In this document: positions 8,845-17,994 of the stretch, piece by piece
How the letters are laid out: every line of letters begins with the position of its first letter
How positions within the stretch are numbered: the first letter of the stretch is position 1
Source: Hyphomicrobiales bacterium
GTDB lineage: Bacteria > Pseudomonadota > Alphaproteobacteria > Rhizobiales > Xanthobacteraceae
DNA: 64,000 nt
Reading direction: 5' to 3'
Assembly (NCBI GenBank): GCA_017305665.1
Contig: JAFKKH010000007.1
Span: forward strand, 124,001 to 188,000
Notes under the pieces: model-generated
Told to the model about the DNA's origin: nothing
What the model saw: the letters and a program-made list of their open reading frames with translations, nothing else
The model's database searches: none
Translations under genes and position numbers: made by a program

Positions 8845-9654
8845 TCAGATCGGGCAGTCCTGCGGGAACACCGGCTTGCGCTTCTCGAGATGCGACGCCA
8901 GCCCTTCCCGCGCTTCATTGCCGGTAAAGCCGAGCATCTCCAATGCCGTCGACGTATCGAACAGCGGCCCGTTGACGCGAAGCCAGTTGTTCAAGGCATA
9001 CTTGGTCCAGCGGATCGCGCTCTGCGCGCCGGTCGCGAGATCCTCGGCGGTTTCCAGCGCGACCTTTTGCAGTTCGGCATCCTCGACACATAGCGACACC
9101 AGCCCGATCCGCTCGGCTTCGGTCCCCGACAGCGGCTTGCAGGTCAGCAGGTAGTATTTTGCCTTGGCCAAACCACACAGCAGCGGCCAGATGATGCAGG
9201 CGACATCGCCCGCCGCAACGCCGAGCCGGGTGTGACCGTCGACGATCCGGGCCGATTTGCCGCAGATCGAGATATCGGCAAGGATGCCGACGACGAGGCC
9301 CGCACCGACCGCGACGCCATTGATGGCCGAGATGATCGGCTTGTTGCAGTTGATGACGTTGTAGACGAGATCTTTGGCCTCTTTCCACGTGGCCATGCGC
9401 GCGCTGGGATTGTCGAGAATGCTTTTGATCAGCTCGAAGTCGCCGCCCGCCGAGAACGCCTTGCCCGCGCCGGTCACAATGACGGCACTGATGTCAGGAT
9501 CGTCGTTGATGTCGCGCCAGATGTGCGTGAGCTGCGTATGCGTCTGCGCATCGACGGAATTGTAGGTTTCGGGGCGGTCGAATGTCAGCCGCAGGATCCG
9601 CTTGGATGGATAATCGATCTTCAAACTGGTGTAGGCGGCATATCGGTCGGACAT
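8845..9654 (-). CDS. Enoyl-CoA hydratase/isomerase (crotonase) family protein lacking both hydratase glutamates
   Basis: Crotonase-fold protein of 269 residues (LTFDRPETYNSVDA near the N-terminus, FSAGGDF in the oxyanion region). At the two places where enoyl-CoA hydratase has Glu it reads GAGLVVG and DGHTRLGVAAGD, so both are missing. It shares the AGD...IWPLL signature with the gene at 43588-44397, which suggests a common subgroup with other chemistry (isomerase, hydrolase or a hydratase using another acid). ATG 9654 is chosen, with AAAGGGAA upstream. It is divergent from the acyl-CoA ligase at 9840, and operator copy 4 lies between them. Confidence 0.9.
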   Translation of the reverse strand: MSDRYAAYTSLKIDYPSKRILRLTFDRPETYNSVDAQTHTQLTHIWRDINDDPDISAVIVTGAGKAFSAGGDFELIKSILDNPSARMATWKEAKDLVYNVINCNKPIISAINGVAVGAGLVVGILADISICGKSARIVDGHTRLGVAAGDVACIIWPLLCGLAKAKYYLLTCKPLSGTEAERIGLVSLCVEDAELQKVALETAEDLATGAQSAIRWTKYALNNWLRVNGPLFDTSTALEMLGFTGNEAREGLASHLEKRKPVFPQDCPI

Positions 9655-9726
9655 GAGCTTCCCTTTGTTGCTGGCGGGGCAATTCTGCGCCCTCGAGCGC
9701 TTTTCGCGCATCCGGTCGTCGATTGT

Positions 9727-9744
9727 TTCGAACAGATGTTAGAA
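9727..9744. promoter_or_regulatory. Operator copy 4 of the CTAACA-N2-TGTTAG palindrome (one mismatch)
   Basis: TTCGAACAGATGTTAGAA keeps the right half-site TGTTAG and has one change (G for T) in the left one. It lies in the divergent promoter region between the crotonase (start 9654) and the acyl-CoA ligase operon (start 9840). Confidence 0.65.
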
Positions 9745-9839
9745 TTTAGATTTGATCGGACAACGCCGCAAGCGTATAGTTTTGCGCATATCGAGGGGCG
9801 GAAAAACAACGAGAATGCGCCTTTGGGAGTGAACGACAA

Positions 9840-11390
9840 ATGACGGGCGAATTCAACGGTGCAGCCGGCTCCGGCCTCACGGTCGGCGAATTGTTCCGCA
9901 CCCGCGCAGAGGTTCAGTCGGCCGACACGGCGATCGAATATCAGGGACGACAGACCAGCTATGGCGAATTGCTCGACCGCGTCGCGCGCGTGACCGCGAT
10001 GCTGGCGGCCAGCGGCCTCCGCCGCGGCGACCGTGTCGCCCTGCTGTCGCGCAACCGGCCCGAATACGTCGAGATCGAACTGGCGGCAGCCAATCTGGGC
10101 GTCATCACCGCCTGCCTGAACTGGCGCCTGTCGCCGCGCGAACTCGCCTATTGCGTCGAACTGGTGTCGCCGAAGCTCGTCATCGTCGAGCCGGATCTGG
10201 CCGGCAATCTCGCGACGTCCGCGGACGGACTTTGGCAAACGCTCGAAATCGGACCGCAGTATGAGCACCTGCTGCAACAGCAGGACGCTCGTCAGGCCCC
10301 GATCGTCGCCGAACCCGAAGACGGTCTGGTGATCCTCTATACCAGCGGCACCACCGGCTTGCCGAAGGGCGCCGTGATTTCACATCGTGCGATGATCGCG
10401 CGATCCCTCGTGTTCAGTTCCGAGTTGTGCATAGCGCCGCGCGACAGCTTCGTCGCCTGGGCGCCGATGTTCCATATGGCTTCGACCGATCACAGCCTCT
10501 CGACCCTGCTCCGCGGCGGTACCGTCGTGATGATCGACGGCTTTCAGACTGAACCGTTGATGGCGGCCATCGAACGCCATCATATCGGCTGGCTGGTTTT
10601 GATCCCCGGCATGGTCGAGGCGTTGTCCGCCGGCATGAAGGCGCAGGCCACGAAAGCGAAGGGCGTCCGCGTGTGTGGCGCCATGGCCGACCTAGTGCCA
10701 CCGCATGCGATCGCGGAGGTGACGGAATTGCTGCAGGCGCCTTATCTCAATAGCTTCGGTTCGACCGAAACCGGCCTGCCTCCAGCGACACGGGCGTTGA
10801 TCGCGCCCGGTCATGTCCCCGAACGGCTGTCGAAGCAGCAAAGCGCGTTCTGTCAGATCAAGCTCGTCGATCCCTCCGACCAGGAGGTCGCGCCGGGCAT
10901 GCCCGGAGAACTGGCCATGCGCGGCGCCACGTTGTTCTCCGGCTACTGGCAGGCCCACGACACCAATGCGCACGATTTCCGTGGCGGCTGGTTCCACATG
11001 GGCGACGTGTTCCGGCGCAACACGGACGGCTCGCTGGATTTCGTCGATCGCGTCAAATACATGATCAAATCCGGCGGCGAGAACGTCTATCCCGCCGAGA
11101 TCGAGCGCGTTCTGATGAGCGACAGCCGCATCACCGAAGTGGCCGTGGTGCGGGCCAAGGATCATAAATGGGGCGAAGTCCCGGTCGCCTTCATCTCCCG
11201 ACGCGAAGACAGCATCACCGAAGCGGACCTGCTTGACTTGTGCCGGCGCGATCTCGCGCCCTACAAGCGGCCGCGGCAATTCAACTTCATCGACTTCTCG
11301 GAGTTTCCCCGCTCGACCAGCGGCAAGGTGCAGCGCCACGAACTGGAAGCGAGACTCGCCGGAACAACGACCGCCGGGACTTCATCGTGA
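9840..11390 (+). CDS. Fatty-acyl-CoA ligase-like AMP-binding enzyme
   Basis: ANL-superfamily acid:CoA ligase of 516 residues, the size of FadD/4-coumarate-CoA-ligase-like enzymes. The P-loop YTSGTTGLPKG starts at Tyr167, the hinge motif is DRVKYMIKSGGENVYPAEIE, and the adenylation lysine is Lys496 in TSGKVQRHE. ATG 9840 has GGGAG upstream. It is the first gene of an operon with a thiolase-like gene (4-nt overlap) and a DUF35 gene (4-nt overlap), so the product of this ligase is probably processed and then cleaved by that pair. It belongs to the presumed TetR regulon through operator copy 4. Confidence 0.92.
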   Translation: MTGEFNGAAGSGLTVGELFRTRAEVQSADTAIEYQGRQTSYGELLDRVARVTAMLAASGLRRGDRVALLSRNRPEYVEIELAAANLGVITACLNWRLSPRELAYCVELVSPKLVIVEPDLAGNLATSADGLWQTLEIGPQYEHLLQQQDARQAPIVAEPEDGLVILYTSGTTGLPKGAVISHRAMIARSLVFSSELCIAPRDSFVAWAPMFHMASTDHSLSTLLRGGTVVMIDGFQTEPLMAAIERHHIGWLVLIPGMVEALSAGMKAQATKAKGVRVCGAMADLVPPHAIAEVTELLQAPYLNSFGSTETGLPPATRALIAPGHVPERLSKQQSAFCQIKLVDPSDQEVAPGMPGELAMRGATLFSGYWQAHDTNAHDFRGGWFHMGDVFRRNTDGSLDFVDRVKYMIKSGGENVYPAEIERVLMSDSRITEVAVVRAKDHKWGEVPVAFISRREDSITEADLLDLCRRDLAPYKRPRQFNFIDFSEFPRSTSGKVQRHELEARLAGTTTAGTSS

Positions 11391-12568
11391 GCGACAGCAC
11401 GCTGCGCGGCAAGGTCGCGGTCATCGGGATCGGACTGTCGCCTGTCGGCAAGGTTCCAGGCAGAAGCCCACTCTGGTTGGCCGCCGATGCCGCGAAGAAA
11501 GCTCTGGCCGACGCCGGACTCGAAAAGAGTGATTTGGATGGCGTGTTGTCATGCCACGCCTTCGCCTCGCCGTTCCATCGGTTCAGTGTGGCTTTCAGCG
11601 AATATTTCGGCATTCAACCGACGTTCTCGAACACGCTGCAGGTATCAGGCGCGACGGCCGCGACGATGTTCAATATCGGCGCCGCCGCGATTCACGGCGG
11701 ACTTGCGAAAGTCGTTCTCGCGGTCGCAAGCGACAGCCTGATGACCGGCCTGACGCCCGATCTGGCATTGCGGTCGCTGACCGAGAGCCGCGATCAGCAA
11801 TATGAAATGCCATTCGGCATTCCCGTCGCGAACACCTTCGCCATGACCGCGCACCGCCATATGAAGGAGTTCGGCACCACCGCCGAGCAACTCGCCGAAG
11901 TCGCGGTGGTTCAGCGCCGTCACGCGGCGCGCACGCCGGGCGCACAACAGACGACTCCAATTACCGTCGACGACGTACTCAATTCCGGGTGGGTGACGAC
12001 CCCTTACCACAAACTCGATTGCTCACTGATCTCGGACGGCGGAGCCGCGTTCATCCTGACGTCGGCGGAACATGCGAGGGAACTCGGCATCGCAAAGCCG
12101 ATCTACATTCTGGGCGGAGGCGAGTGCTACACCCACGAGCACATCTTCCTGATGCCGTCGCTGACGACCACCGGCGCCGTCACCTCCAGCCGCATGGCCT
12201 ACGAGATGGCTGGATATGGCCCGAAAGATATGCACGTCGCCGGCGTCTACGATTGCTTCACCGGCACCGTCATCATGATGCTGGAGGATCTCGGCTTCTG
12301 TCCCAAGGGCGAAGGCGGCCGTTTCGTCGCCGACGGACAGATGACCTATGGCGGGCAAATCCCGTCGAACACCCATGGCGGGCTATTGTCGTTCGCGCAT
12401 TCCGGAATGCCCGGCTCGCTGTTCCATTTCCACGAAGTGATCGCGCAACTGCGTGGCCAGTGCGGCGAACGCCAGGTGCGAGGGGCGGAGCTCGGTCTGG
12501 TCCACAGCCTCGGCGCGGGATTTGCGACCAATGCCACGACCATCCTGGGCACGGAGAACACGTTGTGA
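11387..12568 (+). CDS. Thiolase-like protein (SCP-2 / lipid-transfer thiolase subgroup)
   Basis: Member of the thiolase superfamily, 393 residues, of the kind that pairs with a DUF35 OB-fold protein. No Cys is found where thiolases carry the nucleophile (residues 84-92 read LQVSGATAA), while the C-terminal His-rich segment NTHGGLLSFAHSG is present. Proteins of this type include non-thiolytic enzymes such as the Ltp2/DUF35 retro-aldolases of sterol side-chain breakdown, so C-C cleavage other than classical thiolysis is possible. The GTG start at 11387 overlaps the ligase stop by 4 nt; a longer frame back to 11240 would lie inside the ligase gene and is rejected. The next gene overlaps by 4 nt, implying tight co-translation. 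Confidence 0.9.
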   Translation: MSDSTLRGKVAVIGIGLSPVGKVPGRSPLWLAADAAKKALADAGLEKSDLDGVLSCHAFASPFHRFSVAFSEYFGIQPTFSNTLQVSGATAATMFNIGAAAIHGGLAKVVLAVASDSLMTGLTPDLALRSLTESRDQQYEMPFGIPVANTFAMTAHRHMKEFGTTAEQLAEVAVVQRRHAARTPGAQQTTPITVDDVLNSGWVTTPYHKLDCSLISDGGAAFILTSAEHARELGIAKPIYILGGGECYTHEHIFLMPSLTTTGAVTSSRMAYEMAGYGPKDMHVAGVYDCFTGTVIMMLEDLGFCPKGEGGRFVADGQMTYGGQIPSNTHGGLLSFAHSGMPGSLFHFHEVIAQLRGQCGERQVRGAELGLVHSLGAGFATNATTILGTENTL

Positions 12569-12984
12569 CCGCAACCGACGATGCCAGGAGGAAGCCGCTA
12601 CCGACTCCCGACGCGGATTCGGCTGCACTGTGGCGCGGCCTGCGCGACGGCGTGCTGCTGTTGCAGCACTGCGGCGATTGCCGCCACGTGCAATACTACC
12701 AGCAGGGCATGTGTCGGCAATGCGGCAGCGAAAACCTCTCGCACCGCGCGGCATCGGGGCGCGGCCGGGTGCATTCGTTCAGCGTGGTCCATCGCGCACC
12801 GGGGCCGGCCTTCAAGGACGACACGCCCTACGCAGTGCTGCTGGTGGATCTGGAAGAAGGCCCCCGGATGGTCAGCACCTATACCGGCGGCAAACCCGAA
12901 GACGTGACGTTCGACATGGATGTCGTCCTCGTTTGCGAACGGATCGACGATACAACGACGCTGCCGCGCTTCCGGCGGGCCTAA
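12565..12984 (+). CDS. DUF35 zinc-ribbon / OB-fold acyl-CoA-associated protein
   Basis: Small protein (139 residues) with an N-terminal zinc ribbon, Cys-x2-Cys (CGDC) and Cys-x2-Cys (CRQC), followed by an OB-fold (about 60-135) of the DUF35 family. Such proteins bind CoA thioesters and form complexes with thiolase-like partners (for example ChsH2 with Ltp2). The GTG start at 12565 overlaps the stop of the thiolase-like gene by 4 nt, matching a two-subunit enzyme. A second thiolase/DUF35 pair lies at 28751-30357. Confidence 0.9.
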   Translation: MTATDDARRKPLPTPDADSAALWRGLRDGVLLLQHCGDCRHVQYYQQGMCRQCGSENLSHRAASGRGRVHSFSVVHRAPGPAFKDDTPYAVLLVDLEEGPRMVSTYTGGKPEDVTFDMDVVLVCERIDDTTTLPRFRRA

Positions 12985-13058
12985 GTCAGGACGGCGCGGA
13001 ATATCACCAGAACACCCTGACTTCGCTCCCATGGGGCGTAGCGATCGACATCGATTTT

Positions 13059-13091
13059 CTAACAAATGTTAGGTTTCCGAACGATTGTTAG
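13059..13091. promoter_or_regulatory. Operator copy 5 (perfect) plus a weaker adjacent copy
   Basis: CTAACAAATGTTAG at 13059-13072 is a perfect copy of the palindrome. A second, imperfect copy, CGAACGATTGTTAG, lies at 13078-13091, 19 nt further on, about two helical turns. Both precede the acyl-CoA dehydrogenase-carboxylase operon starting at 13152. The strict half-site is confident; the second site is tentative. Confidence 0.7.
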
Positions 13092-13151
13092 ATTGAAATC
13101 GGACGGAGCTTTTGCTTAAACAGGACGATCGTCCGTCAATCGGAGCCGAAC

Positions 13152-14315
13152 ATGAACTTTGATCTTACGCACGAGCAGCGACAGATCCTCGGCTATGGAG
13201 ACACCATCGCCAAGAAGTTCGACCGCAAATACTGGATGGAGTGCGCCGACAAGCACGTGTTTCCGGAGGCGCTCTACAAGCAGATCGCCGAGGACGGCTT
13301 CGTCGGAACCATGGTGCCGGAGGAATATGGCGGCGCCGGCCAGGGCATGGTCGAAATGCACCTGTTCCTGGAGGGGCTGTCGAACAATGGCATTCCACTC
13401 CTGAACCTCGTCGTCGGCTCGGCGATGAGTTTCGGTTTTATCGCCAAACACGGCTCCGAAGCGCAGAAGAGGCGTTACCTGCCAGATGCGTGCAGCGGCA
13501 AGACGCGCTTCTGCTTCGCGATCACCGAACCCGACGCCGGCACCAACACCATCCGCACCGCCACGATAGCGACAAAACGCGGCAACCGCTTCGCGCTGAA
13601 CGGCCAGAAGACGTTCATCACCGATGCCGATGGCGCCGACTACGCGCTGGTGGTGGCGCGCACAACGCCGCACACCGAGGTTGCGAAGAAGACCGACGGC
13701 TTCACCCTGTTCGTCGTGGACATGAAGGCGAAAGGCCTGGAGAAGCAATACATTCCGATCAGCATTCCCGCGCCGGAAACGCAATGGCAGTTGTTTTTCG
13801 ACGATGTCGACCTCGGACCGGAAGACGTCGTAGGTGAGATCGACAAGGGCTTCAGCATCCTGTTCAAGAGCCTCAATCCGGAGCGGATTCTGGTGGGTTC
13901 GATCTGCTGCGGTCTCGGGCGCTATGCGCTGAACCGCGCGGTCGAATACGTCAACGAGCGCAAGGTCTTCAACAACGTTCCGATCGGCGCTTATCAGGGC
14001 CTGCAGCATCCGCTGGCGAGCGCACGGACCGATGTCGAGATGGCTTCGTTGATGACGCTGAAGGCTGCCTGGACGTTCGATCAGGGGCGCGAGGCCGGCG
14101 AGTTCGCCAACATGGCCAAGCTCGCGGCTGCCGATGCCGGCATCAAGGCGGTGGACACCGCCGTGCAATGCCACGGCGGCAACGGCTTCACCAAGGAATA
14201 CGGCATCTTCGACATCTATCCGTTTGTTCGTTTGCTGAAGACCGCCCCGCTCAATCGCGAAATGATTCTCAATTACATCGGCGAGCACGTGATGGGCTTG
14301 CCGCGCAGCTATTAG
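13152..14315 (+). CDS. Acyl-CoA dehydrogenase
   Basis: FAD-dependent acyl-CoA dehydrogenase, 387 residues. It begins MNFDLTHEQRQILGYG, has FAITEPDAGTNT in the flavin-binding middle domain and the C-terminal CHGGNGFTKEYGIF. It ends in MGLPRSY rather than with the YEGT-type catalytic motif, so its base must sit elsewhere, as in the isovaleryl-/long-chain-type enzymes. It is the first gene of an operon with the two carboxylase subunits and a hydratase (gaps of 10, 19 and 35 nt), as in the leucine/isovalerate (liu) and acyclic-terpene (atu) operons. I infer that it makes the alpha,beta-unsaturated substrate of the carboxylase. ATG 13152 lies 60 nt after the operator pair. Confidence 0.92.
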   Translation: MNFDLTHEQRQILGYGDTIAKKFDRKYWMECADKHVFPEALYKQIAEDGFVGTMVPEEYGGAGQGMVEMHLFLEGLSNNGIPLLNLVVGSAMSFGFIAKHGSEAQKRRYLPDACSGKTRFCFAITEPDAGTNTIRTATIATKRGNRFALNGQKTFITDADGADYALVVARTTPHTEVAKKTDGFTLFVVDMKAKGLEKQYIPISIPAPETQWQLFFDDVDLGPEDVVGEIDKGFSILFKSLNPERILVGSICCGLGRYALNRAVEYVNERKVFNNVPIGAYQGLQHPLASARTDVEMASLMTLKAAWTFDQGREAGEFANMAKLAAADAGIKAVDTAVQCHGGNGFTKEYGIFDIYPFVRLLKTAPLNREMILNYIGEHVMGLPRSY

Positions 14316-14325
14316 GTTTCGTGCG

Positions 14326-15933
14326 ATGACGGTGATGAAGTCCGAGGTTTCGACGGCAAGCGATGAGTATCGCCGCAACCGTGAGGCTTACGAAGCGCGG
14401 ATCGCCGATCTGCACGCCCGTCGCGCAGCAGCGGCCATCGGGGGTCCGGAACGGGCGCGTAAGTTGCACAAGGAGCGCAAGCAGCTCTTGCCGCGGGAGC
14501 GGATCGCCGCCCTGCTCGACCCTGGCTCACCGTTCCTGGAATTCTGTCAGCTTGCCGGCGAAGGCATGTATGACGGCGTGCCGCCCGGCGGAAGCATCAT
14601 CACCGGCGTCGGCATGGTCTCGGGCCGCGCCTGCATGATCATCGCCAACGATGCCACGGTGAAAGGCGGCACCTACTACGGGATCACCTGCAAGAAGCAC
14701 GTGCGCGCGCAGCGCTTCGCCTGGCAGCACCGGCTGCCCTGCGTCACCCTGGTGCAGTCCGGCGGCGCCAACCTGCCGGATCAGCCCAACATCTTTCCCG
14801 ACGAAGGCCAGTTCGGTTCGATCTTCTACAACCAGGTCCGGATGTCGGCCGAAGGCATTCCGCAGATCGCCGTCGTTCACGGGCCATCGACCGCCGGCGG
14901 CGCCTATATGCCCGCGCTGTGCGATGAAACCGTCATCGTGCGCAATCAGGGCGCGATGTTCCTCGGCGGACCGCAACTCGTCTATGCCGCCACCAAGGAA
15001 GAAGTCGGTGTGGAAGCGCTCGGAGGCGGCGAGATGCATAGCCGCGTCAGCGGCGTGACCGACCATCTGGCCGAGAGCGACGGCCACGCCATCGCCATCG
15101 CCCGCGACATCGTTGCGCATCTTGGCGAAATCCCGGCACAGCGGTGGACGGTAGCCCCGCCGCGTCCGCCGCGTGCCGATCCCAACGAAATTTATGGACT
15201 GATCAGCGCCGATCCGCGCGTGCCGACCGACAACCGCGGCATCGTCGCCCGACTCGTCGACGACAGCGAGTTTCATGAGTTCAAGCCGCTGTATGGCGAC
15301 ACGCTGATCACCGGCTTTGCGCGCATCATGGGATTCGAAGTCGGCATCCTCTGCAACAACGGCGTGCTGTTTTCGGAAAGCGCGCTGAAAGCGACCCACT
15401 TCATCGACCTCTGCTGCAAGCGCAACATCCCCCTCCTGTTCATGGCCGATGTAACCGGCTTCATGGTCGGCCGCGAGGCCGAGGAAGGCGGCATTTCCAA
15501 GCACGGCGCCAAGATGATCACCGCGATGGCGAGCGCCAACGTGCCGAAATACACCCTGATCATCGGCAACGCCTACGGCGCCGGTTATCTGTCGATGTGC
15601 GGCCGCGCCTTCCTGCCGAACGCGATGATGATGTGGCCGAACGGACGTTCCGCGATCATGGGTCCCGATCAGGCCGCGACCACGCTCGCCATGGTCAAGG
15701 ACGAAGGCCACAAGCGCGCAGGGACGAGCTGGACCGACGAGGAACGCGAGGCTTATCGCGCGCCGGTCCGCAAGGAATTCGAGGATTTCGCCAGCGCCTA
15801 CAACTTCGCTCGCAACACCTGGTGCGACATGGTGATCGACCCGCTCGAAACCCGTAACGTGATGGCCATGCTGCTCGATCTCGCCGGCCGACTGCCGCAG
15901 CAGGACACCGGCTTCGGCGTGTTCCGGATGTAA
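14326..15933 (+). CDS. Acyl-CoA carboxylase, carboxyltransferase (beta) subunit, methylcrotonyl/geranyl-CoA type
   Basis: Biotin-dependent carboxyltransferase subunit, 535 residues, the usual length. N- and C-terminal crotonase-like halves are visible: SGGANLPDQPNIFPDEGQFG and HGPSTAGGAYMPALCDE in the first, ADVTGFMVGREAEEGGISKHG and GNAYGAGYLSMCGRAF in the second. The sequence is of the methylcrotonyl-/geranyl-CoA carboxylase kind rather than propionyl-CoA carboxylase. Its partner is the alpha subunit 19 nt downstream. No HMG-CoA lyase gene lies nearby, which argues against a plain leucine pathway and leaves geranyl-CoA-like substrates open. ATG 14326 is used; ATG 14335 is an alternative. 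Confidence 0.92.
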   Translation: MTVMKSEVSTASDEYRRNREAYEARIADLHARRAAAAIGGPERARKLHKERKQLLPRERIAALLDPGSPFLEFCQLAGEGMYDGVPPGGSIITGVGMVSGRACMIIANDATVKGGTYYGITCKKHVRAQRFAWQHRLPCVTLVQSGGANLPDQPNIFPDEGQFGSIFYNQVRMSAEGIPQIAVVHGPSTAGGAYMPALCDETVIVRNQGAMFLGGPQLVYAATKEEVGVEALGGGEMHSRVSGVTDHLAESDGHAIAIARDIVAHLGEIPAQRWTVAPPRPPRADPNEIYGLISADPRVPTDNRGIVARLVDDSEFHEFKPLYGDTLITGFARIMGFEVGILCNNGVLFSESALKATHFIDLCCKRNIPLLFMADVTGFMVGREAEEGGISKHGAKMITAMASANVPKYTLIIGNAYGAGYLSMCGRAFLPNAMMMWPNGRSAIMGPDQAATTLAMVKDEGHKRAGTSWTDEEREAYRAPVRKEFEDFASAYNFARNTWCDMVIDPLETRNVMAMLLDLAGRLPQQDTGFGVFRM

Positions 15934-15952
15934 CGACAAAGGATTTCGCCCG

Positions 15953-17959
15953 GTGTTCAAGAAAATCCTGATTGCCAATCGCGGAGAAATCGCTTGCCGC
16001 ATCGCGCGGACCTGCCGGCGGCTGGGCGTTGAGGTTGCCGGAGTTCATTCCTCGGCTGACGCGGGCTCCCTGCACGTCAAGACTATCGGCGAGTCCCACC
16101 TGATCGGCGGCGCGCCTGCATCCGAGAGCTATTTGCGGATTGACGCCGTGATCGCGGCGGCAAAGACCGCCGGCGCCGAGGCCATTCATCCCGGGTTTGG
16201 CTTCCTGGCAGAGAATGCCGCGTTCGCGCGCGCGGTCGAGGCAGCGGGCCTTGTCTTCATCGGCCCCACCCCCGAAGTCATCGAGCGGCTGGGCGACAAG
16301 GCCTCCGCCAAGCGCGAGGCTGAAGCAGCCGGTGTGCCGACGGTGCCCGGCAGCCAGACGCCGAGCGACGATGTGGCAACGATCGCGCGGATCGTGCATG
16401 AGCTTGGACTGCCCGTCATGTTGAAGGCGGCGGCGGGCGGCGGCGGCAAGGGCATGCGCATCGTCTCGCAGCCGGACGGTCTGGCCGACGACATCGAAGC
16501 CGCCATGCGGGAAGCAAAGAACTCGTTCGGCGATGCCGGCCTGATCGTCGAAAAACTGGTCGAGCACGGACGTCACATTGAGGTGCAGATCGCTGGCGAC
16601 GGCAACGGCAGCGTCATTCATCTGTTCGAGCGGGAGTGTTCGCTGCAACGCCGGCACCAGAAACTGATCGAGGAAGCTCCAGCCGCAAACCTCGCCGCTG
16701 ACCTGCGCGAGCGGATGGTGGCCGACGCGACACAGCTCGGCAAACGCCTGAACTACCGCGGCGTAGGCACTGTCGAATTCATCGTCAGCGGCAACACCTA
16801 TTATTTTCTGGAGGTCAATCCCCGCCTCCAGGTCGAGCACCCCGTCACCGAGATGGTGACCGGCGTCGATATCGTCGAGCTGATGCTGCGGATTGCCGCG
16901 GGAGACGGCTTGCCCTTTGCGCAAGATGATATTCGGTGCACGGGACACGCCGTCGAAGCGCGCATTTGCGCGGAAGACCCTGCCAGCAACTTCATGCCCA
17001 GCACGGGGGATCTGGCTTATGTCAAATTCCCCGACACCGACGTTCGGGTCGAGAGTGGCGTCGAAAGCGGATCGACCGTCTCGCCGTACTACGACTCCAT
17101 GCTGGCCAAGCTGATCACATATGCCGGGACTCGCGGCGAGGCCCTCGACAAACTCAGCAGCGCATTGGACCAGACGTCCATCTTCGGCATCGTCACCAAC
17201 CAGAGTTTCCTTGCGCGTCTGATCGATCTACCCGAGACGCGGGACGCCACATTCCATACCCGGTTGATCGACGAACAGATCGACCAACTTCTTGGCAAGA
17301 CAAAGCCGGACACTCAGACGCTGGCACTGGGCGCCTGCTTCTGGATGATGCAGCAGCGCCCACCGGCGGCGAGCCAGCCGGCGCGCAATCCCTGGCAGTC
17401 GCGCGAAACCACGGGCTGGCAGATGTCGGCCAGCGGTGACGGACTGTCGCCCATTCCGATCCTGCACCTCGAGGCTGACGGGGCGAGCGCGGAGATCAGA
17501 TTCGCGCCACGGCTGGCCGATGGCAGCACCACGATCCGCGTCAACGACGATAAATTGTCCGTCAATCTCGCTCCCGATAGCGATGACAATTTTACCGCCA
17601 CCGTGGAAGGCCGCAGCGAGACGGTGCGTATCCGACAGCACGATCAGACATTGTTCGTCCACGATCGCCGCGGCGTGCATACGCTGACCGCCATTCCCTA
17701 TCTGACCTATATCAGCGCTGCAGCGGAGACGAGCGGCGAGCTGCGTGCCCCGATGATGGGCATGATCCGCAAGGTCAATGTCGCGGTCGGCGACCGGATC
17801 AAGGTCGGGGATGTTGCGGCCATTCTCGAATCCATGAAGATGGAAATGCGCATCAGCAGCCAGGTCGACGGCGTGGTAACGGCGGTGAACTGCGGCGCGG
17901 GCGACATGGTCGAGCGCAATGCGGTCGTCGCGGTCGTGGAAGCGGACGGACAAGCCTAA
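15953..17959 (+). CDS. Acyl-CoA carboxylase, biotin carboxylase/biotin carrier (alpha) subunit
   Basis: ATP-dependent biotin carboxylase fused to its carrier domain, 668 residues. The N-terminal domain begins with KKILIANRGEIACRIARTCR, the ATP-grasp glycine loop is AAGGGGKGM, and EVNPRLQVEHPVTE follows. The C-terminal biotinyl domain has the biotin-attachment Lys629 in LESMKMEMRIS. It carboxylates its own biotin, which the beta subunit (14326-15933) then uses to carboxylate a branched enoyl-CoA. The start is GTG 15953, with AAAGGA 9 nt upstream. The hydratase 35 nt downstream is the expected next step, hydration of the glutaconyl-CoA-type product. Confidence 0.93.
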   Translation: MFKKILIANRGEIACRIARTCRRLGVEVAGVHSSADAGSLHVKTIGESHLIGGAPASESYLRIDAVIAAAKTAGAEAIHPGFGFLAENAAFARAVEAAGLVFIGPTPEVIERLGDKASAKREAEAAGVPTVPGSQTPSDDVATIARIVHELGLPVMLKAAAGGGGKGMRIVSQPDGLADDIEAAMREAKNSFGDAGLIVEKLVEHGRHIEVQIAGDGNGSVIHLFERECSLQRRHQKLIEEAPAANLAADLRERMVADATQLGKRLNYRGVGTVEFIVSGNTYYFLEVNPRLQVEHPVTEMVTGVDIVELMLRIAAGDGLPFAQDDIRCTGHAVEARICAEDPASNFMPSTGDLAYVKFPDTDVRVESGVESGSTVSPYYDSMLAKLITYAGTRGEALDKLSSALDQTSIFGIVTNQSFLARLIDLPETRDATFHTRLIDEQIDQLLGKTKPDTQTLALGACFWMMQQRPPAASQPARNPWQSRETTGWQMSASGDGLSPIPILHLEADGASAEIRFAPRLADGSTTIRVNDDKLSVNLAPDSDDNFTATVEGRSETVRIRQHDQTLFVHDRRGVHTLTAIPYLTYISAAAETSGELRAPMMGMIRKVNVAVGDRIKVGDVAAILESMKMEMRISSQVDGVVTAVNCGAGDMVERNAVVAVVEADGQA

Positions 17960-17994
17960 AGTCACCGACGACAGCGAACAACAGGAGCGCAGAC

